Assembly (NCBI RefSeq): GCF_021026375.1
Contig: NZ_JAJNDB010000002.1
Location: 620,001-684,000 of the forward strand
Direction: 5' to 3'
DNA from: Actinomycetospora endophytica
GTDB lineage: Bacteria; Actinomycetota; Actinomycetes; Mycobacteriales; Pseudonocardiaceae
Length of the DNA: 64,000 nt
Shown: one piece after another, positions 38,582 through 48,800 of the stretch
Position numbering within the stretch: position 1 is the stretch's first letter
How the letters are laid out: each line of letters opens with the position of its first letter
Program-made: the position numbers and the translations under genes
Notes under the pieces: generated by a model
What the model was told of the DNA's origin: nothing
The model's input: only the letters and a program-made list of their open reading frames with translations
The model's database searches: none

Positions 38582-39306
38582 GCGGTCGCCTCGGCCGGGT
38601 GGCGCAGGAGCCCGGCGCGCCGGCCGAAGTCGTCGAAGAGCCGCCACGACGCGACCCTGGAGGCGTCGGCGCGCTCGGCGGTCTCCGCGCGCAGCCCCTC
38701 GGTCGAGATGCCCAGCTCCGCGAAGCGCGCCTCGATGGCGGTCCCGGTCCAGCGCGTGGCCCAGGTCTCGAACTCGGCCGGGGTGATCTCGGGGTGGAAC
38801 TGCACGCCCAGGTGGCGGTCCTGGCGGAAGGCCTGGTCGCAGCGTGGCGAGCGGGCGAGGACCTCGGAGGTCGGCGGCGCGGTGAACGCGTCGAAATGGA
38901 ACTCCATCCAGGGCCCTTCGACGATGACGTCCGGCTCGTACGAGGTGATGGTGCGCCAGCCGTTCTCGTGCCGCCCGTCGGCGGGATGGGCCGTGCCGCC
39001 GAGGACGCGGGCCAGGAGCTGGCCGCCGAAGCAGATCCCGAGGATCGGTGTGCCCGCCTCGATCGTCCGGGTCAGGTAGGCGATCTCGTCGGCGAGCCAG
39101 GGCACGGCGTCGTCCCACGCGCCTTCGGCCGAGCCGAGCACCGCGACCGCGTCGACGCTCGCCGGGTCGGGCAGCGCGGTCCCGGCCACGCCCGGCACGA
39201 TCCGCACCCCACGCTCGGCGGCCCAGGACACGAGGGTCCCGGCCTGCACGAGCACCGTCTCGGGGTCCACGCCGTGGCCGATCACGAGCATCGTCGGGGA
39301 GTCCAT
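38578..39306 (-). CDS. Class I glutamine amidotransferase (GMP-synthase-like)
   Basis: The 242-residue protein has the nucleophile Cys92 in LGICFGGQ and the His171/Glu173 pair in VQFHPEIT, a complete triad. It resembles stand-alone GMP-synthase-like amidotransferases of unknown acceptor. It is co-transcribed with the LLM oxidoreductase and divergent from the HIT gene. Confidence 0.87.
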   Translation of the reverse strand: MDSPTMLVIGHGVDPETVLVQAGTLVSWAAERGVRIVPGVAGTALPDPASVDAVAVLGSAEGAWDDAVPWLADEIAYLTRTIEAGTPILGICFGGQLLARVLGGTAHPADGRHENGWRTITSYEPDVIVEGPWMEFHFDAFTAPPTSEVLARSPRCDQAFRQDRHLGVQFHPEITPAEFETWATRWTGTAIEARFAELGISTEGLRAETAERADASRVASWRLFDDFGRRAGLLRHPAEATA

Positions 39307-39341
39307 GTCCCGATCAACGCACGCGATGGTGGACTTCGTCC

Positions 39342-39779
39342 ATGAAGCCCTGTGCGTTCTGCGCCATCATCTCCGGCGACGGAGACGCGCACGTCGTGCA
39401 CAGCGACGACGACACCGTGGCCTTCCTCGACGCGAAGCCCGTCTTCCACGGCCACGTCCTGCTCGTCCCGCGACAGCACGTCACGACGATGGCCGAACTC
39501 CCGGCCGATCAGGTCCCGTCCTTCTTCACGCTGGCCCAGCGGCTCGAGCGGGCCGTCGAGACCACGATGGACGCCCCCGGATCGTTGGTGCTGGTCAACA
39601 ACGTGGTGAGCCAGTCGGTGCCACACCTGCACCTGCACGTCATCCCGCGCCGCCCGAAGGACGGGCTGCGGTTCTTCCTCGGCCCCCGTCACCCGTATCG
39701 CGACACGGACGAGGCCGCCGCGGTCGCGCAACGCATCGGGGAAACGCTGCGGAGTGACGAGGCGGCACCAACCTCCTGA
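39342..39779 (+). CDS. HIT family nucleotide hydrolase
   Basis: The 145-residue protein has the histidine triad HLHLHVIP (H95, H97, H99) and an N-terminal CAFC zinc knuckle. HIT enzymes cleave AMP-amidate or dinucleoside polyphosphate bonds. ATG 39342 is preferred because the family begins with (M)xxCxFC. Confidence 0.92.
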   Translation: MKPCAFCAIISGDGDAHVVHSDDDTVAFLDAKPVFHGHVLLVPRQHVTTMAELPADQVPSFFTLAQRLERAVETTMDAPGSLVLVNNVVSQSVPHLHLHVIPRRPKDGLRFFLGPRHPYRDTDEAAAVAQRIGETLRSDEAAPTS

Positions 39780-40005
39780 GCTGTTCGGTCCAGGACGATC
39801 GGGCGCGAACGGACGTGATCACGGACCTTTCTGGGGGTGAGCGGACGGTGAGACGCGCTCAGCGGTCTCAGGTTGTACGTCCGATCAGGTGGATCCGCCC
39901 CATCCTCACCGCTCGTACTGCGATAGTCACGGTGCGCGGACGGGCGGCCAGGGTCATCGGTCGATCACCGTCCGCTACAGCACGTCACCGACGACGGAGG
40001 TGGGT

Positions 40006-40302
40006 ATGACGGTCCTGGGATGGGTCGCCGTTGCCGTCGGAGCGTGGTGCGTCGTCTCGGTGGTCGCGGCCCTGGGCCTCGGTGCGCTGCTGCGCCGGGG
40101 CTCGCTGGTGGACGACGAACTCAGTGACCAGGGACGGGGCCGCGAGCTGTTCACCGACAGCGCGCTCGCGATGTGGCTCTCCGAGCTGCCGTCGGTGCCG
40201 GACGACCCGACGTACGTCGTCGACGACCTGCCGCGGCCACGCAGCCCGCGCGACGTCGGGTCGGGCACCACCGAGGTGCCCACCGGTGTCTTCGGCTCGT
40301 GA
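40006..40302 (+). CDS. Small membrane protein of unknown function
   Basis: The 98-residue protein has one N-terminal membrane segment (about 3-27) and an acidic cytoplasmic tail (VDDELSDQGRG, WLSELPSVPDDPTYVVDDLPRP). GGAGGTG is well placed before ATG 40006. The 226-bp gap before it holds no recognisable gene. Its stop codon lies inside the palindromic repeat copy B. Confidence 0.65.
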   Translation: MTVLGWVAVAVGAWCVVSVVAALGLGALLRRGSLVDDELSDQGRGRELFTDSALAMWLSELPSVPDDPTYVVDDLPRPRSPRDVGSGTTEVPTGVFGS

Positions 40303-40355
40303 GCAGTAACTGACGCCAGAGCGTCAATGTGTGCTCACGGGCGCGCAGCGCACCT
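40295..40355. repeat. Palindromic dispersed repeat, copy B
   Basis: This 61-base copy matches 37611-37671 at 54 of 61 positions. Here the internal loop forms a perfect small hairpin, TGACGC-CAGA-GCGTCA. The right end overlaps the TAG stop of trpS and the left end overlaps the TGA of the convergent membrane-protein gene, so it sits exactly between two convergent genes. Confidence 0.85.
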
Positions 40356-41391
40356 ACCGGTCGATGCCGATCGCCGACCGCACCGAGCCGAGCACCCGAC
40401 GCGCCCGCTCGCGGGCGATCTCCCCGCCGTGGGCGAGGACGTCGTCGAGGTCGCTGCCCGGCTCCATGAGCTCCTCGTAGCGCTCGCGCATCGGGGCCAG
40501 CCGCTCCTCGAGCACGTCGGCGAGCTGGTTCTTCAGGTCGCCCCAGCCCACGCCGCCCGCCTCCAGGCGCGCGCGGGTGTCCGCGACGACCTCGTCCGCC
40601 GCGAACTGCGCGAGGATCTGGAACACCGCCGACGAGTCCGGGTCCTTGGGCGCCTCGACCGGCGTGGAGTCGGTCGGGATCCGCCGCACCAGCTTGCGGA
40701 GCTTCGGGGCGGGCAGGAACAGCGGGATGTAGTTGTCGTAGGACTTCGACATCTTGCGCCCGTCGAGCCCGGGCAGCGTGTGCCCCGTCGTCTCCGCCGG
40801 GATCACCGCCTCCGGCACCCGGAACCGGTAGCCCGAGCCGTAGACGTGGTTGAAGCTGCCCGCGATGTCCGCGGCGATCTCCACGTGCTGGGCCTGGTCG
40901 CGCCCGACCGGGACGAGGTCCGCCTCCATGATCAGGATGTCGACGGCCATGAGGATCGGGTAGTTGTAGGTCCCCATGTTGATGCCGGCGTCCGGCTCCT
41001 CGCCCGCGGTGACGTTGGCGTCCCGGGCGGCCTTGTAGGCGTGGGCGCGGTTCATCAGGCCCTTGCCCGTGATGCAGGACAGGATCCAGGTCAGCTCGAA
41101 CGTCTCCGGGACGTCGGACTGCTTGTAGAAGATCGTCCGGGCCGGGTCGAGGCCGGCGGCGAGCCACGTCGCGGCGACGGCGCGCGTCCAGTGGTGGAGC
41201 TGCTCGGGGTCCCGCGCGGTGGTCAGCGCGTGGTAGTCGGCGATGAAGTAGAGCGACTCGTTCTCGCCCGCCATCGCGATCGCCGGCTCGATGGCGCCGA
41301 TGAGGTTGCCCAGGTGGGGCTCACCGGTCGGCTTGATGCCGGTCAGGGAGGTCTTCGTGCGCGTGACCGGGGCGTTCTCCGTGCTCACCAC
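40354..41391 (-). CDS. trpS: Tryptophanyl-tRNA synthetase
   Basis: This is a class I aminoacyl-tRNA synthetase of 345 residues. The HIGH-equivalent motif is PHLGN at 25-29 and KMSKS is at 213-217. The tryptophan pocket region (ADYHALTT, MAVDILIM) is intact. The start may be either of two adjacent GTG codons (41391 or 41388). It is encoded 11 bp after the DUF3817 gene. Confidence 0.96.
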   Translation of the reverse strand: MVSTENAPVTRTKTSLTGIKPTGEPHLGNLIGAIEPAIAMAGENESLYFIADYHALTTARDPEQLHHWTRAVAATWLAAGLDPARTIFYKQSDVPETFELTWILSCITGKGLMNRAHAYKAARDANVTAGEEPDAGINMGTYNYPILMAVDILIMEADLVPVGRDQAQHVEIAADIAGSFNHVYGSGYRFRVPEAVIPAETTGHTLPGLDGRKMSKSYDNYIPLFLPAPKLRKLVRRIPTDSTPVEAPKDPDSSAVFQILAQFAADEVVADTRARLEAGGVGWGDLKNQLADVLEERLAPMRERYEELMEPGSDLDDVLAHGGEIARERARRVLGSVRSAIGIDR

Positions 41392-41402
41392 GATCCCCGA
41401 GC

Positions 41403-41762
41403 CTATCCGTGCCGGAGGCGTTCCCCGTCGATCAGGCCACGGCGGTGCGCCGAGTGCTCGAACCACAGCGTGGTCAGCGGCGGAATGCTGGCGAGCAGGC
41501 CGACGATCGTGGTGCCCGCGCGCCAGCGGAAGGTCCGCGCGGTCAGCAGCGTGACGACCACGTAGAGGATGAAGAGGACCCCGTGGATCGGCCCAAAGAT
41601 CTTCACGCCGATGTCGTCGAACACCACGAGGTACTTGAACACCATCCCGATCAGCAGCCCCGTCCAGGAGCACGCCTCGGCGATCGCGACGGTCCGGAAC
41701 GCCCGGGCCAGCAGGACCGGGTCGATCGCGTGGCGGGTCGAGGTCGTCGGCTCGGAGGTCAC
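41403..41762 (-). CDS. DUF3817 family membrane protein
   Basis: The 119-residue protein has three membrane segments and the family core RTVAIAEACSWTGLLIGM, GPIHGVLFILYV and WRAGTTIVGLLASIPP. Function is unknown. It lies directly upstream of trpS on the same strand. Confidence 0.88.
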   Translation of the reverse strand: MTSEPTTSTRHAIDPVLLARAFRTVAIAEACSWTGLLIGMVFKYLVVFDDIGVKIFGPIHGVLFILYVVVTLLTARTFRWRAGTTIVGLLASIPPLTTLWFEHSAHRRGLIDGERLRHG

Positions 41763-41837
41763 GGCGACACTGTGCCGGAGGGTGCTGAGAATGCCGGGTG
41801 GGACGTCAGCGAGGTCACGACGACGGGTGCGGGGCGC

Positions 41838-42731
41838 TCAGGCGGGCACCGCGGCGAGCAACGCCTCGCGCAGCGCCACCGCCGCCGGGCCGACGTCTCC
41901 GCGCGGCCACGCCAGGACCAGCCGCGACCGGACCCCCTCGGCCTCGAACGGCACCGTCGCGAGCCCCTCGGACCGCAGCGCCGACACCGACCCGGGCAGC
42001 ACCGCCACCCCGAGACCACGCGAGGCGAGCCGCGCCAGCACCGCCGGGTCGCTCGCGCTGCAGGTGACGTGCGGGGCCGGGGAGAGGCCGGCGCACGCGA
42101 GGTCGACCGCCTCCCGGAGCGCGTTGCCCTCGGCCGGCAGGACGAGGTCGCGCCCGGCCAGGTCGGAGGGACCGGCCGACGACAGTCCGGCCAGTGGATG
42201 ATCGGCCGGCACCGCCAGCACGAGCGGCTGCTCCGACACCGTCCGCACCTCGAGGTCCTCGGGCAACGTCCCGGCCGCGCCCACCAGCGCCACGTCCAGC
42301 CGGCCGCTCCGCAGCCCCTCGAGCAGCGCGCCGGACCCCTCCTCCACCAGCGAGCACACCACGTGCGGGTGCGCGGTGGAGAAGTCGGCGACCACCCCCG
42401 GCACGTCCAGGAACGGGCCCGAGCTGACCATTCCCGCGCGCGCGGTTCCCCGCAGCAGCCCGTCGAGGTCGTCGACCACGCGCCGCACCCCGGCCACCGC
42501 CTCGAGCGCGGCGCGGGCGGCGGACACCACCTCGACCCCGACCGGCGTGGTGCGGACCCGGTGGCCGGAGCGGTCGAGCAGGGCATGCCCGAGCTCGCGC
42601 TCCAGCTTGCGGATCTGCGCGCTCACGCCGGGCTGGGCGACCCGCAGCCGCTCGGCGGCGCGCGTGAACCCGCCTTCGTCGGCCACGGCGACCAGGTACT
42701 CGAGCTGATGCAGCTGCACGCCGACCATCAT
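41838..42731 (-). CDS. LysR-family transcriptional regulator
   Basis: This 297-residue regulator has an N-terminal winged helix (LEYLVAVADEGGFTRAAERL, QPGVSAQIRKLE) and a C-terminal effector-binding domain of the periplasmic-binding-protein type. It is divergent from the esterase gene at 42799, across 67 bp. That is the standard arrangement for LysR control of the neighbouring gene. Confidence 0.92.
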   Translation of the reverse strand: MMVGVQLHQLEYLVAVADEGGFTRAAERLRVAQPGVSAQIRKLERELGHALLDRSGHRVRTTPVGVEVVSAARAALEAVAGVRRVVDDLDGLLRGTARAGMVSSGPFLDVPGVVADFSTAHPHVVCSLVEEGSGALLEGLRSGRLDVALVGAAGTLPEDLEVRTVSEQPLVLAVPADHPLAGLSSAGPSDLAGRDLVLPAEGNALREAVDLACAGLSPAPHVTCSASDPAVLARLASRGLGVAVLPGSVSALRSEGLATVPFEAEGVRSRLVLAWPRGDVGPAAVALREALLAAVPA

Positions 42732-42798
42732 CGCCGGTTCTGACCGGCAGCACGAGCAGGTCTTCGACTTCTGGCCGAGCCAGCGTCACGATCAGACC

Positions 42799-43491
42799 AT
42801 GAGCACCCCGACCGTCGTCCTCGTCCCCGGCGCGTGCCACGGGGCCTGGTGGTACGCGTCCGCCGTCGACGCCCTGACCGCCGCCGGGCACCGCGCGCTC
42901 GCCGTCACGCTGCCCGGACTCTGCGAGCGGGCCGACGAGCTCGACGGGTCCACCAACCTCGCGAGCCACGTCGCCGACCTCACCGACCGACTTCGGGACC
43001 AGGACGGTGACCTCGTCCTCGTCGGGCACAGCTACGGCGGGATGGTGACCGCCGGTGTCGCCGACGCGCTGCCCGGCCGCGTCGTCGGGCTGTGCACCGT
43101 CGACGGGTTCACGCCGGAGGACGGCGACTCGTGCTGGTCGTCGGTCAACCACGCGATGCGCGACTGGTACATCCGCGGCGCCGCCCGGAGCGGCGTCCTC
43201 GTCGACCCGATGCCGCAGTTCGACCCGCGCGCCACCGGCCACCCGCTCGCGAGCCTCGTCCAGCGGATCACGCTCACCGGGGCGCACCACGACGTCCCGG
43301 TCAAGCACTACGCCCTCGCCGCGAACCCGGCCTGGACGCCGACGTCACCCTTCCCGCGGATCGCCGAGAAGCTCAGCGCCGATCCCACCTGGACCGTCCA
43401 CGACCTGCCCACCACCCACAACGTCCTCGCCGACGGACCCGACGTGCTGGTCGGCCTCGTCGACCGGGTCCTCGCGGACGTGACGGGCTGA
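42799..43491 (+). CDS. Alpha/beta hydrolase, plant-methylesterase/hydroxynitrile-lyase-like esterase
   Basis: The 230-residue protein begins VVLVPGACHGAWWY, the oxyanion signature shared with plant methylesterases and EstC-like enzymes. The nucleophile is in GHSYGGM and the late His in TTHNVLAD. It is probably controlled by the divergent LysR regulator. The substrate is unknown, perhaps a small ester. Confidence 0.85.
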   Translation: MSTPTVVLVPGACHGAWWYASAVDALTAAGHRALAVTLPGLCERADELDGSTNLASHVADLTDRLRDQDGDLVLVGHSYGGMVTAGVADALPGRVVGLCTVDGFTPEDGDSCWSSVNHAMRDWYIRGAARSGVLVDPMPQFDPRATGHPLASLVQRITLTGAHHDVPVKHYALAANPAWTPTSPFPRIAEKLSADPTWTVHDLPTTHNVLADGPDVLVGLVDRVLADVTG

Positions 43492-43526
43492 GCTGACGCG
43501 GGCCGCGGCGGGCAGGATGGCGGCCC

Positions 43527-45662
43527 GTGACCGTCGAGAACGCTGTACATCCGGAGAGCCGGGGCCACGACTCGTTCCCCCGTCGCCAGGCCGCGACCCG
43601 GCGCTTCACCCTCGGCGCGCCGCGCGGGGTGGCGATCTCCCCCGACGGCGCGCGGGTCGTCTTCCTGCGCAGCCGCGGCGGCGACGACCCGGTGACCTGC
43701 CTGTGGGTGCTCGACGTCCCGACCGGCGAGGAGCACCTGCTCGTCGACCCGCTGGCTCTCGACGTCCCGGGCGAGGAGGACCTCCCGCCCGAGGAGCGCG
43801 CGCGTCGCGAGCGGGTGCGCGAGCAGTCCGGCGGCGTCGTCGACTACGCCACCGACCGCGACGTCGCGACCGCGGCGTTCGTGCTCTCCGGGCGCGCGTT
43901 CACCGTCGGGCTCACTCCCGGCTCGACGCCGGCACCGCTGCCCGTCGAGGGACCCGTCGTCGACCCGCGCCCGGACCCGACCGGCGCGCGGGTGGCCTTC
44001 GTGCGGGCGGCCGCCGTGCACGTGTGCACACTCGAGTCGGGGGAGACGACGACGCTCGCCACGCCCGACGGCGACCACGTCACCTGGGGCCTCGCGGACT
44101 TCGTCGCCGCCGAGGAGATGAACCGCTACCGGGGGTTCTGGTGGGCGCCCGACGGCTCCTCGCTCGCTGTCGCACACGTCGACGACGCGCCCGTCGCCCG
44201 CTGGCACATCGCCGACCCGGCGAACCCGGACCGGGACCCCGCCGTCGTCGGCTACCCCGCCGCCGGAACGGCGAACGCGACGGTGACGCTGCACGTGCTC
44301 GGCCTCGACGGTGCGCGGGTCGACGTCGGCCTCGGCGACGACGAGTACCTCCCGTCCGTGACCTGGGACCGCCACGGACTGCTCGCGACGACCGCGCCGC
44401 GGGACCAGAAGCGCGTGACGCTGCGGTCGGTGGACCCGGCGTCGGGAACGTCGACCGAGGTGCGCTCCGACGTCGACGACGCGTGGGTCGACCTCGTCCC
44501 GGGCGTGCCCGCGCGCCTGTCCGACGGCGCGCTCGTCTGGTGCGCGGACGCGGACGACGCGCGACGCCTGGTGGTCGACGGCGAGGCCGTCACCGGCACC
44601 GACCTGCAGGTCCGGGGCGTGGCGGACGTCGACGGGGACACCGTGCTGTTCACCGCGTCGCGGGCCGGGGTGCCGACCTCGACGACGCTGTTCGTCTGGT
44701 CGCGCGAGGCCGGAGTGAGCGCGGTGAGCGCGGCGCGCGGGGTGGCGTCGGGCCGGCTCGCGGGCGGGGTGCTCGTCGTCGCGCAGGCCTCTCTCGACCA
44801 CGACGGCACGGTGACGACGGTGACCGGGCCGGGGAGATCGACGACGCTGCGGTCGTTCGCCGAGTCGCCCCGCCTCGAGCCCCGGGTGCACCTGTTCGAG
44901 GCGGGGGAGCGCGGGCTCGCGACGGCGGTGCTGCTGCCGCGCCACCACATCCCCGGCTCGGAGCCGCTGCCGGTCCTGCTCGATCCCTACGGCGGCCCGC
45001 ACGCACAGCGGGTCGTCGACGCGCGGGGGGCGTTCCTGACCAGCCAGTGGTTCGCCGACCAGGGGTTCGCGGTCGTCGTGGCCGACGGGCGCGGGACCCC
45101 CGGACGCGGGCCGGCGTTCGAGCGGGCGGTGCACGGGGACCTCGCGGCTCCGGTCCTGGACGACCAGCTCGACGCGTTGGCCGCGGCGGCGACCGAGGTG
45201 GAGGACCTCGACCTGTCCCGGGTGGGCATCCGGGGCTGGTCCTTCGGCGGCTACCTCGCGGCGCTGGCGGTGCTGCGCCGCCCGGACGCGGTGCACGCGG
45301 CGGTCGCCGGCGCCCCGGTGACCGACTGGGCGCTCTACGACACCCACTACACCGAGCGCTACCTCGGGACGCCGTCGTCGTGGCCGGACGCGTACGCGCG
45401 GTCCTCGATCGTCGACGACGCGACCGTCCCCGCGACGGCGGAGGCCCCGATGCGCCCGCTGATGCTGATCCACGGGCTCGCCGACGACAACGTGGTCGCC
45501 GCGCACACGCTGCGGCTGTCCTCCGCGCTGCTCGCGGCGGGCCGGCCCCACCAGGTGCTCCCGCTCTCGGGGGTCACGCACATGACGCCGCAGGAAGTGG
45601 TGGCCGAGAACCTGCTGCGCCTGCAGGTGGCGTTCCTGAAGGAGTCGCTCGGGGTGGGGTGA
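43527..45662 (+). CDS. Prolyl oligopeptidase family S9 peptidase (DPP IV-like)
   Basis: The 711-residue protein has a beta-propeller N-terminal domain of the DPPIV_N type and a C-terminal alpha/beta hydrolase domain. The triad is S572 (GWSFGGY), D653 (HGLADDN) and H685 (GVTHMTP). The EEMNRYRGFWW segment matches the Glu motif that binds substrate N-termini in DPP IV. It probably removes N-terminal dipeptides in the cytoplasm, since no signal peptide is seen. A hairpin follows the gene. Confidence 0.9.
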   Translation: MTVENAVHPESRGHDSFPRRQAATRRFTLGAPRGVAISPDGARVVFLRSRGGDDPVTCLWVLDVPTGEEHLLVDPLALDVPGEEDLPPEERARRERVREQSGGVVDYATDRDVATAAFVLSGRAFTVGLTPGSTPAPLPVEGPVVDPRPDPTGARVAFVRAAAVHVCTLESGETTTLATPDGDHVTWGLADFVAAEEMNRYRGFWWAPDGSSLAVAHVDDAPVARWHIADPANPDRDPAVVGYPAAGTANATVTLHVLGLDGARVDVGLGDDEYLPSVTWDRHGLLATTAPRDQKRVTLRSVDPASGTSTEVRSDVDDAWVDLVPGVPARLSDGALVWCADADDARRLVVDGEAVTGTDLQVRGVADVDGDTVLFTASRAGVPTSTTLFVWSREAGVSAVSAARGVASGRLAGGVLVVAQASLDHDGTVTTVTGPGRSTTLRSFAESPRLEPRVHLFEAGERGLATAVLLPRHHIPGSEPLPVLLDPYGGPHAQRVVDARGAFLTSQWFADQGFAVVVADGRGTPGRGPAFERAVHGDLAAPVLDDQLDALAAAATEVEDLDLSRVGIRGWSFGGYLAALAVLRRPDAVHAAVAGAPVTDWALYDTHYTERYLGTPSSWPDAYARSSIVDDATVPATAEAPMRPLMLIHGLADDNVVAAHTLRLSSALLAAGRPHQVLPLSGVTHMTPQEVVAENLLRLQVAFLKESLGVG

Positions 45663-45680
45663 GTGCTCGTGTCACCCGGG

Positions 45681-45707
45681 TTGTCAGCGATGCGGCGTCG
45701 CTGACAC
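45681..45707 (+). terminator. Hairpin after the S9 peptidase gene
   Basis: TGTCAGCGA and TCGCTGACA are perfect 9-base arms around a seven-base loop, about 20 bp after the stop codon. Confidence 0.55.
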
Positions 45708-45770
45708 TCAACGTCAGTAGCTCCACATCCTCGACTCCCCCTCGCGCCCCGTCGAAATCCGTGCCGCGGG

Positions 45771-45795
45771 TTTCTCCAAACCGCACCCACGCGCC
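45771..45795 (+). promoter_or_regulatory. Upstream box shared with the RHS toxin gene
   Basis: CCAAACCGCACCCACG is identical to 24746-24761. In both places it is preceded by a TTCTCC-like run and followed within 65 bp by the start of a large exported protein. Confidence 0.4.
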
Positions 45796-45854
45796 GCGCC
45801 GACCGTCGACTCTGGTCGGCGGTTCGGGGTGGGCGAGGTCGGTGGAGGACTCGG

Positions 45855-48800
45855 GTGGGCGCGGAGCGGCCTGACGACGCGGGCACGGCGCCGGACGTGC
45901 GGCTGGAGCTGACGCACGGTCCGGGGGGTCCGGGCGTCCTCGCCGACGGGCGGGCGTTGACGGTGCCCCCGCACGCCTCCGCCACGGACGTCGGCCTGGC
46001 GGCGGCACGTCGTCATGCGGCGCGGTCGGGCCGGGATCTGCTGGTCGAGGTGGTCGACGGCCCATCGGTGACGACGGTGTCGGTCGGCCCCCAGGGGTTC
46101 GTCACCCTCGTGTCCGCGCCGCCCCGGCCAGAGGCTCCGCAGCCGCCGCCCTCACCGTTCGTCACCGAGTGGGTGGAGGCTCCTCGCACCGAGGTGGCGT
46201 TCGTCCCGCCACCCGCTCTTCGGCCGCCGCGTCCCCCGACGACACCGCCCGTCGGCGGGCTCTCGCCGTGGGCACGGCCGGCACCGGCGGCGACGAGAGC
46301 GGGCCGCCCGATGGCCTCGCTCGTCGTGACGACGTTGGTCGCCGCCGCGGTGCTGATCGGTGCCGTCGGGACGGGGGTGGCCACGCTCGCGTCGTCGCAG
46401 GACCTGCCCGGCGCGTGCCGGCCGGTGACCGTCTATGCGGTCGCCGGCGAGGGTGGTGCCTCGGACGTGCTGCGTGGCGTCACCGATCCGCTGTCCGCGC
46501 AGTTCGGCGAGAAGATCTCGGTGGTGACGGTGCCGCCCCCGCCGATCGGAGGCTCCTACGCCTCCGCCGAGTCCGAGGCGGTCTCCTCGCTCGCGAAGTC
46601 GGTCGGCGAGCACGTCGACGGCTGCCCGACCGGCGCGCTCATGCTCTTCGGCTACTCGCAGGGCGCCCAGGTCGCCGGGGATCTCGCGTCGCGCGTGGGT
46701 ACCGGACTGGAGCCCCGCATCCCCGCGACCCTGATCCAGGCCGTCGGCCTGTTCGGCGACCCGGCGCGCAGCCCGCAGACCAGGGCCGTCCCGGAGGGCA
46801 CGACGGGGCAGGGTGCGCTGCCGCCGCGGGCCGTCGGGTTCGGCTCCCTCGACGCCCGCACCATCGAGATCTGCGCTCCGAACGACCCGGTCTGTGACAG
46901 CCCCACCACCGCCGCAGCCCCCGCCCTCGAGCAGGCCATCGCATCGCCCGTGCACGGCTCCTACCAGCAGCTCCCGGTCGCCGCGGGCACCATGGCGCCG
47001 CAGTGGGCGTCGGCGTCGCTCGGCAAGGTCGTCGCCGCGATCCCCACCGACGCGGGGCCCGCGAAGGCCCCCGCGGGGACCACGGCGCAGTCCGGCGGGG
47101 TCGTCACGACGACGCCGGGCGGCGTATCGGCGACGACGTCGGGTGGTTCGGGGGCGGTGACCGGGTCCGGTGAGTCGGGCGGATCGGGAACGGGCTATGG
47201 CGACTCGTCCGGTGGGGCGTCCGGCTCGACCGCGAGCGCGACGGTGACGGCTGCTCCCGGGGCGTCCTCGGCCGGCGGTTCCGTGGACGGCGGAGGGGTG
47301 GCGACCCGTCGCTCCGGATCGACGGGGACGAGCGCGGGCTCGACGGGAACGGGCACGGGCTCGGGCTCGGCAGGAACGAGCACGGGAACGGGCTCGACGG
47401 GTGCGGACTCGAGCGGTTCCGGGTCCTCGGGAACCGTGACCGGTGGTCAGGGTTCCGCGGAGACCGGTAGCGGCACCGGTTCCGCCGGTGCAGCACCGAC
47501 GGCCACCCGGGCACCGAGCTCGGGCGCGTCGGGGGATGACGGCTCCTCGGGATCGGCCTCGTCGACGGGCGCCGGCGCGGCGACCCGTTCGGGCGCGGCC
47601 ACGCCGGCCACGTCGTCCCGGGCGAGCACCGGGTCGGGTTCGGGGTCCGGTTCGGGTGCGGGCGGGGATTCGGGGTCCTACGGGTCCGAATCCGGCTCGG
47701 CGTCGGCGACCACAGGGTCCGCGCCACCCAGCGAGACCCCTTCGGGATCCGGCAGGGCCACCGGGAGCGCGGGCTCCACCACGGCGAGTTCGCCGTCCTC
47801 ACGCAGCGGCGGCGGGAGCGGCACGAGGAGCGGCGGGGGCGGGGTGACCGGTGCCGTGACCGGCGCCGCGTGGTCGCTCGCGAGCGGACTCGACGGATTC
47901 AAGTCGACGCCGTGGAACAACCAGAACGCCACCGACCCGAGTGCCGCGCCCTCGCCGAACGTGCAGGGCCGTGAGGCGGTGAAGTTCGAGATGCCCGGCG
48001 GCGGGAAGCGCACCGAGGCCGAGCCGGACGTTCCCGAGTTCCAGGACGGCCAGAAGGCGTTCGTCGGGTACTCCGGCTTCTTCGACAAGGGCTTCCCGAC
48101 CGACACCGACACCTGGCAGCTGATCATGCAGTTCAAGCAGCCGGGGACGGGGAGCCCGCCGTTGGCGGTCGAGGTCGGGAAGGGGCAGCTGCGCCTCGCG
48201 AACGACGGTGGCGACGAGAAGGACTTCTGCCCGGTCACCGACGGCGCGTTCTCGTTCCAGCTCGGCATCCAGTTCGGCGGGGCCATCGACGCCTGGTGCA
48301 ACGGCAAGCAGACGCTGACCGGCTACACGACACCCCAGTCGAACGTGAAGGGCAGCGCCTACCTCAAGACCGGCATCTACCGCGACGAGTCGATCAAGCA
48401 GAACAGCACGCTCTTCCTGAACGACCTCAAGGTCGGGAAGACCCTGGAACAGGTCTCCGGTCTGGCCGGCGCCTCCAGCGGATCCGGCGCGACGGCCGCT
48501 ACGGCCGATGGGGCGTCGGGTGCGACGTCGACGGCTGATGGCGCGTCCGCCGCCCCGACGACGACCACGCCCTCGAACGGCACGGGGACCGCGGCATCGG
48601 GGACGGCCACGGGCGCCGCCGCCTCGGGCACTGACACGGGTCGCTCGGCAGCCGGAGCCGGCTCGGCCTCGAACGACTCGTCCGGCTCCGGCTCGACGTC
48701 CTACGACTCGTCCGGCACCGGCACCCGCACGGGTACCGGCGCAAGCTCGGGCGCGGACACGTCCCGTTCGGGCTCCGTCGCGTCTCCGGCGTCCGCGTCG

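Noticed and set aside
43308-45581. A 757-codon minus-strand frame over the S9 peptidase
   Set aside because: The plus strand has a full S9 catalytic triad. The minus frame is Arg/Gly/His-rich noise.
47100-47860. Pro/Arg-rich minus-strand frames over the Ser/Gly linkers of the cutinase/GH12 protein
   Set aside because: They are composition shadows of the linker DNA and are not conserved-looking proteins.
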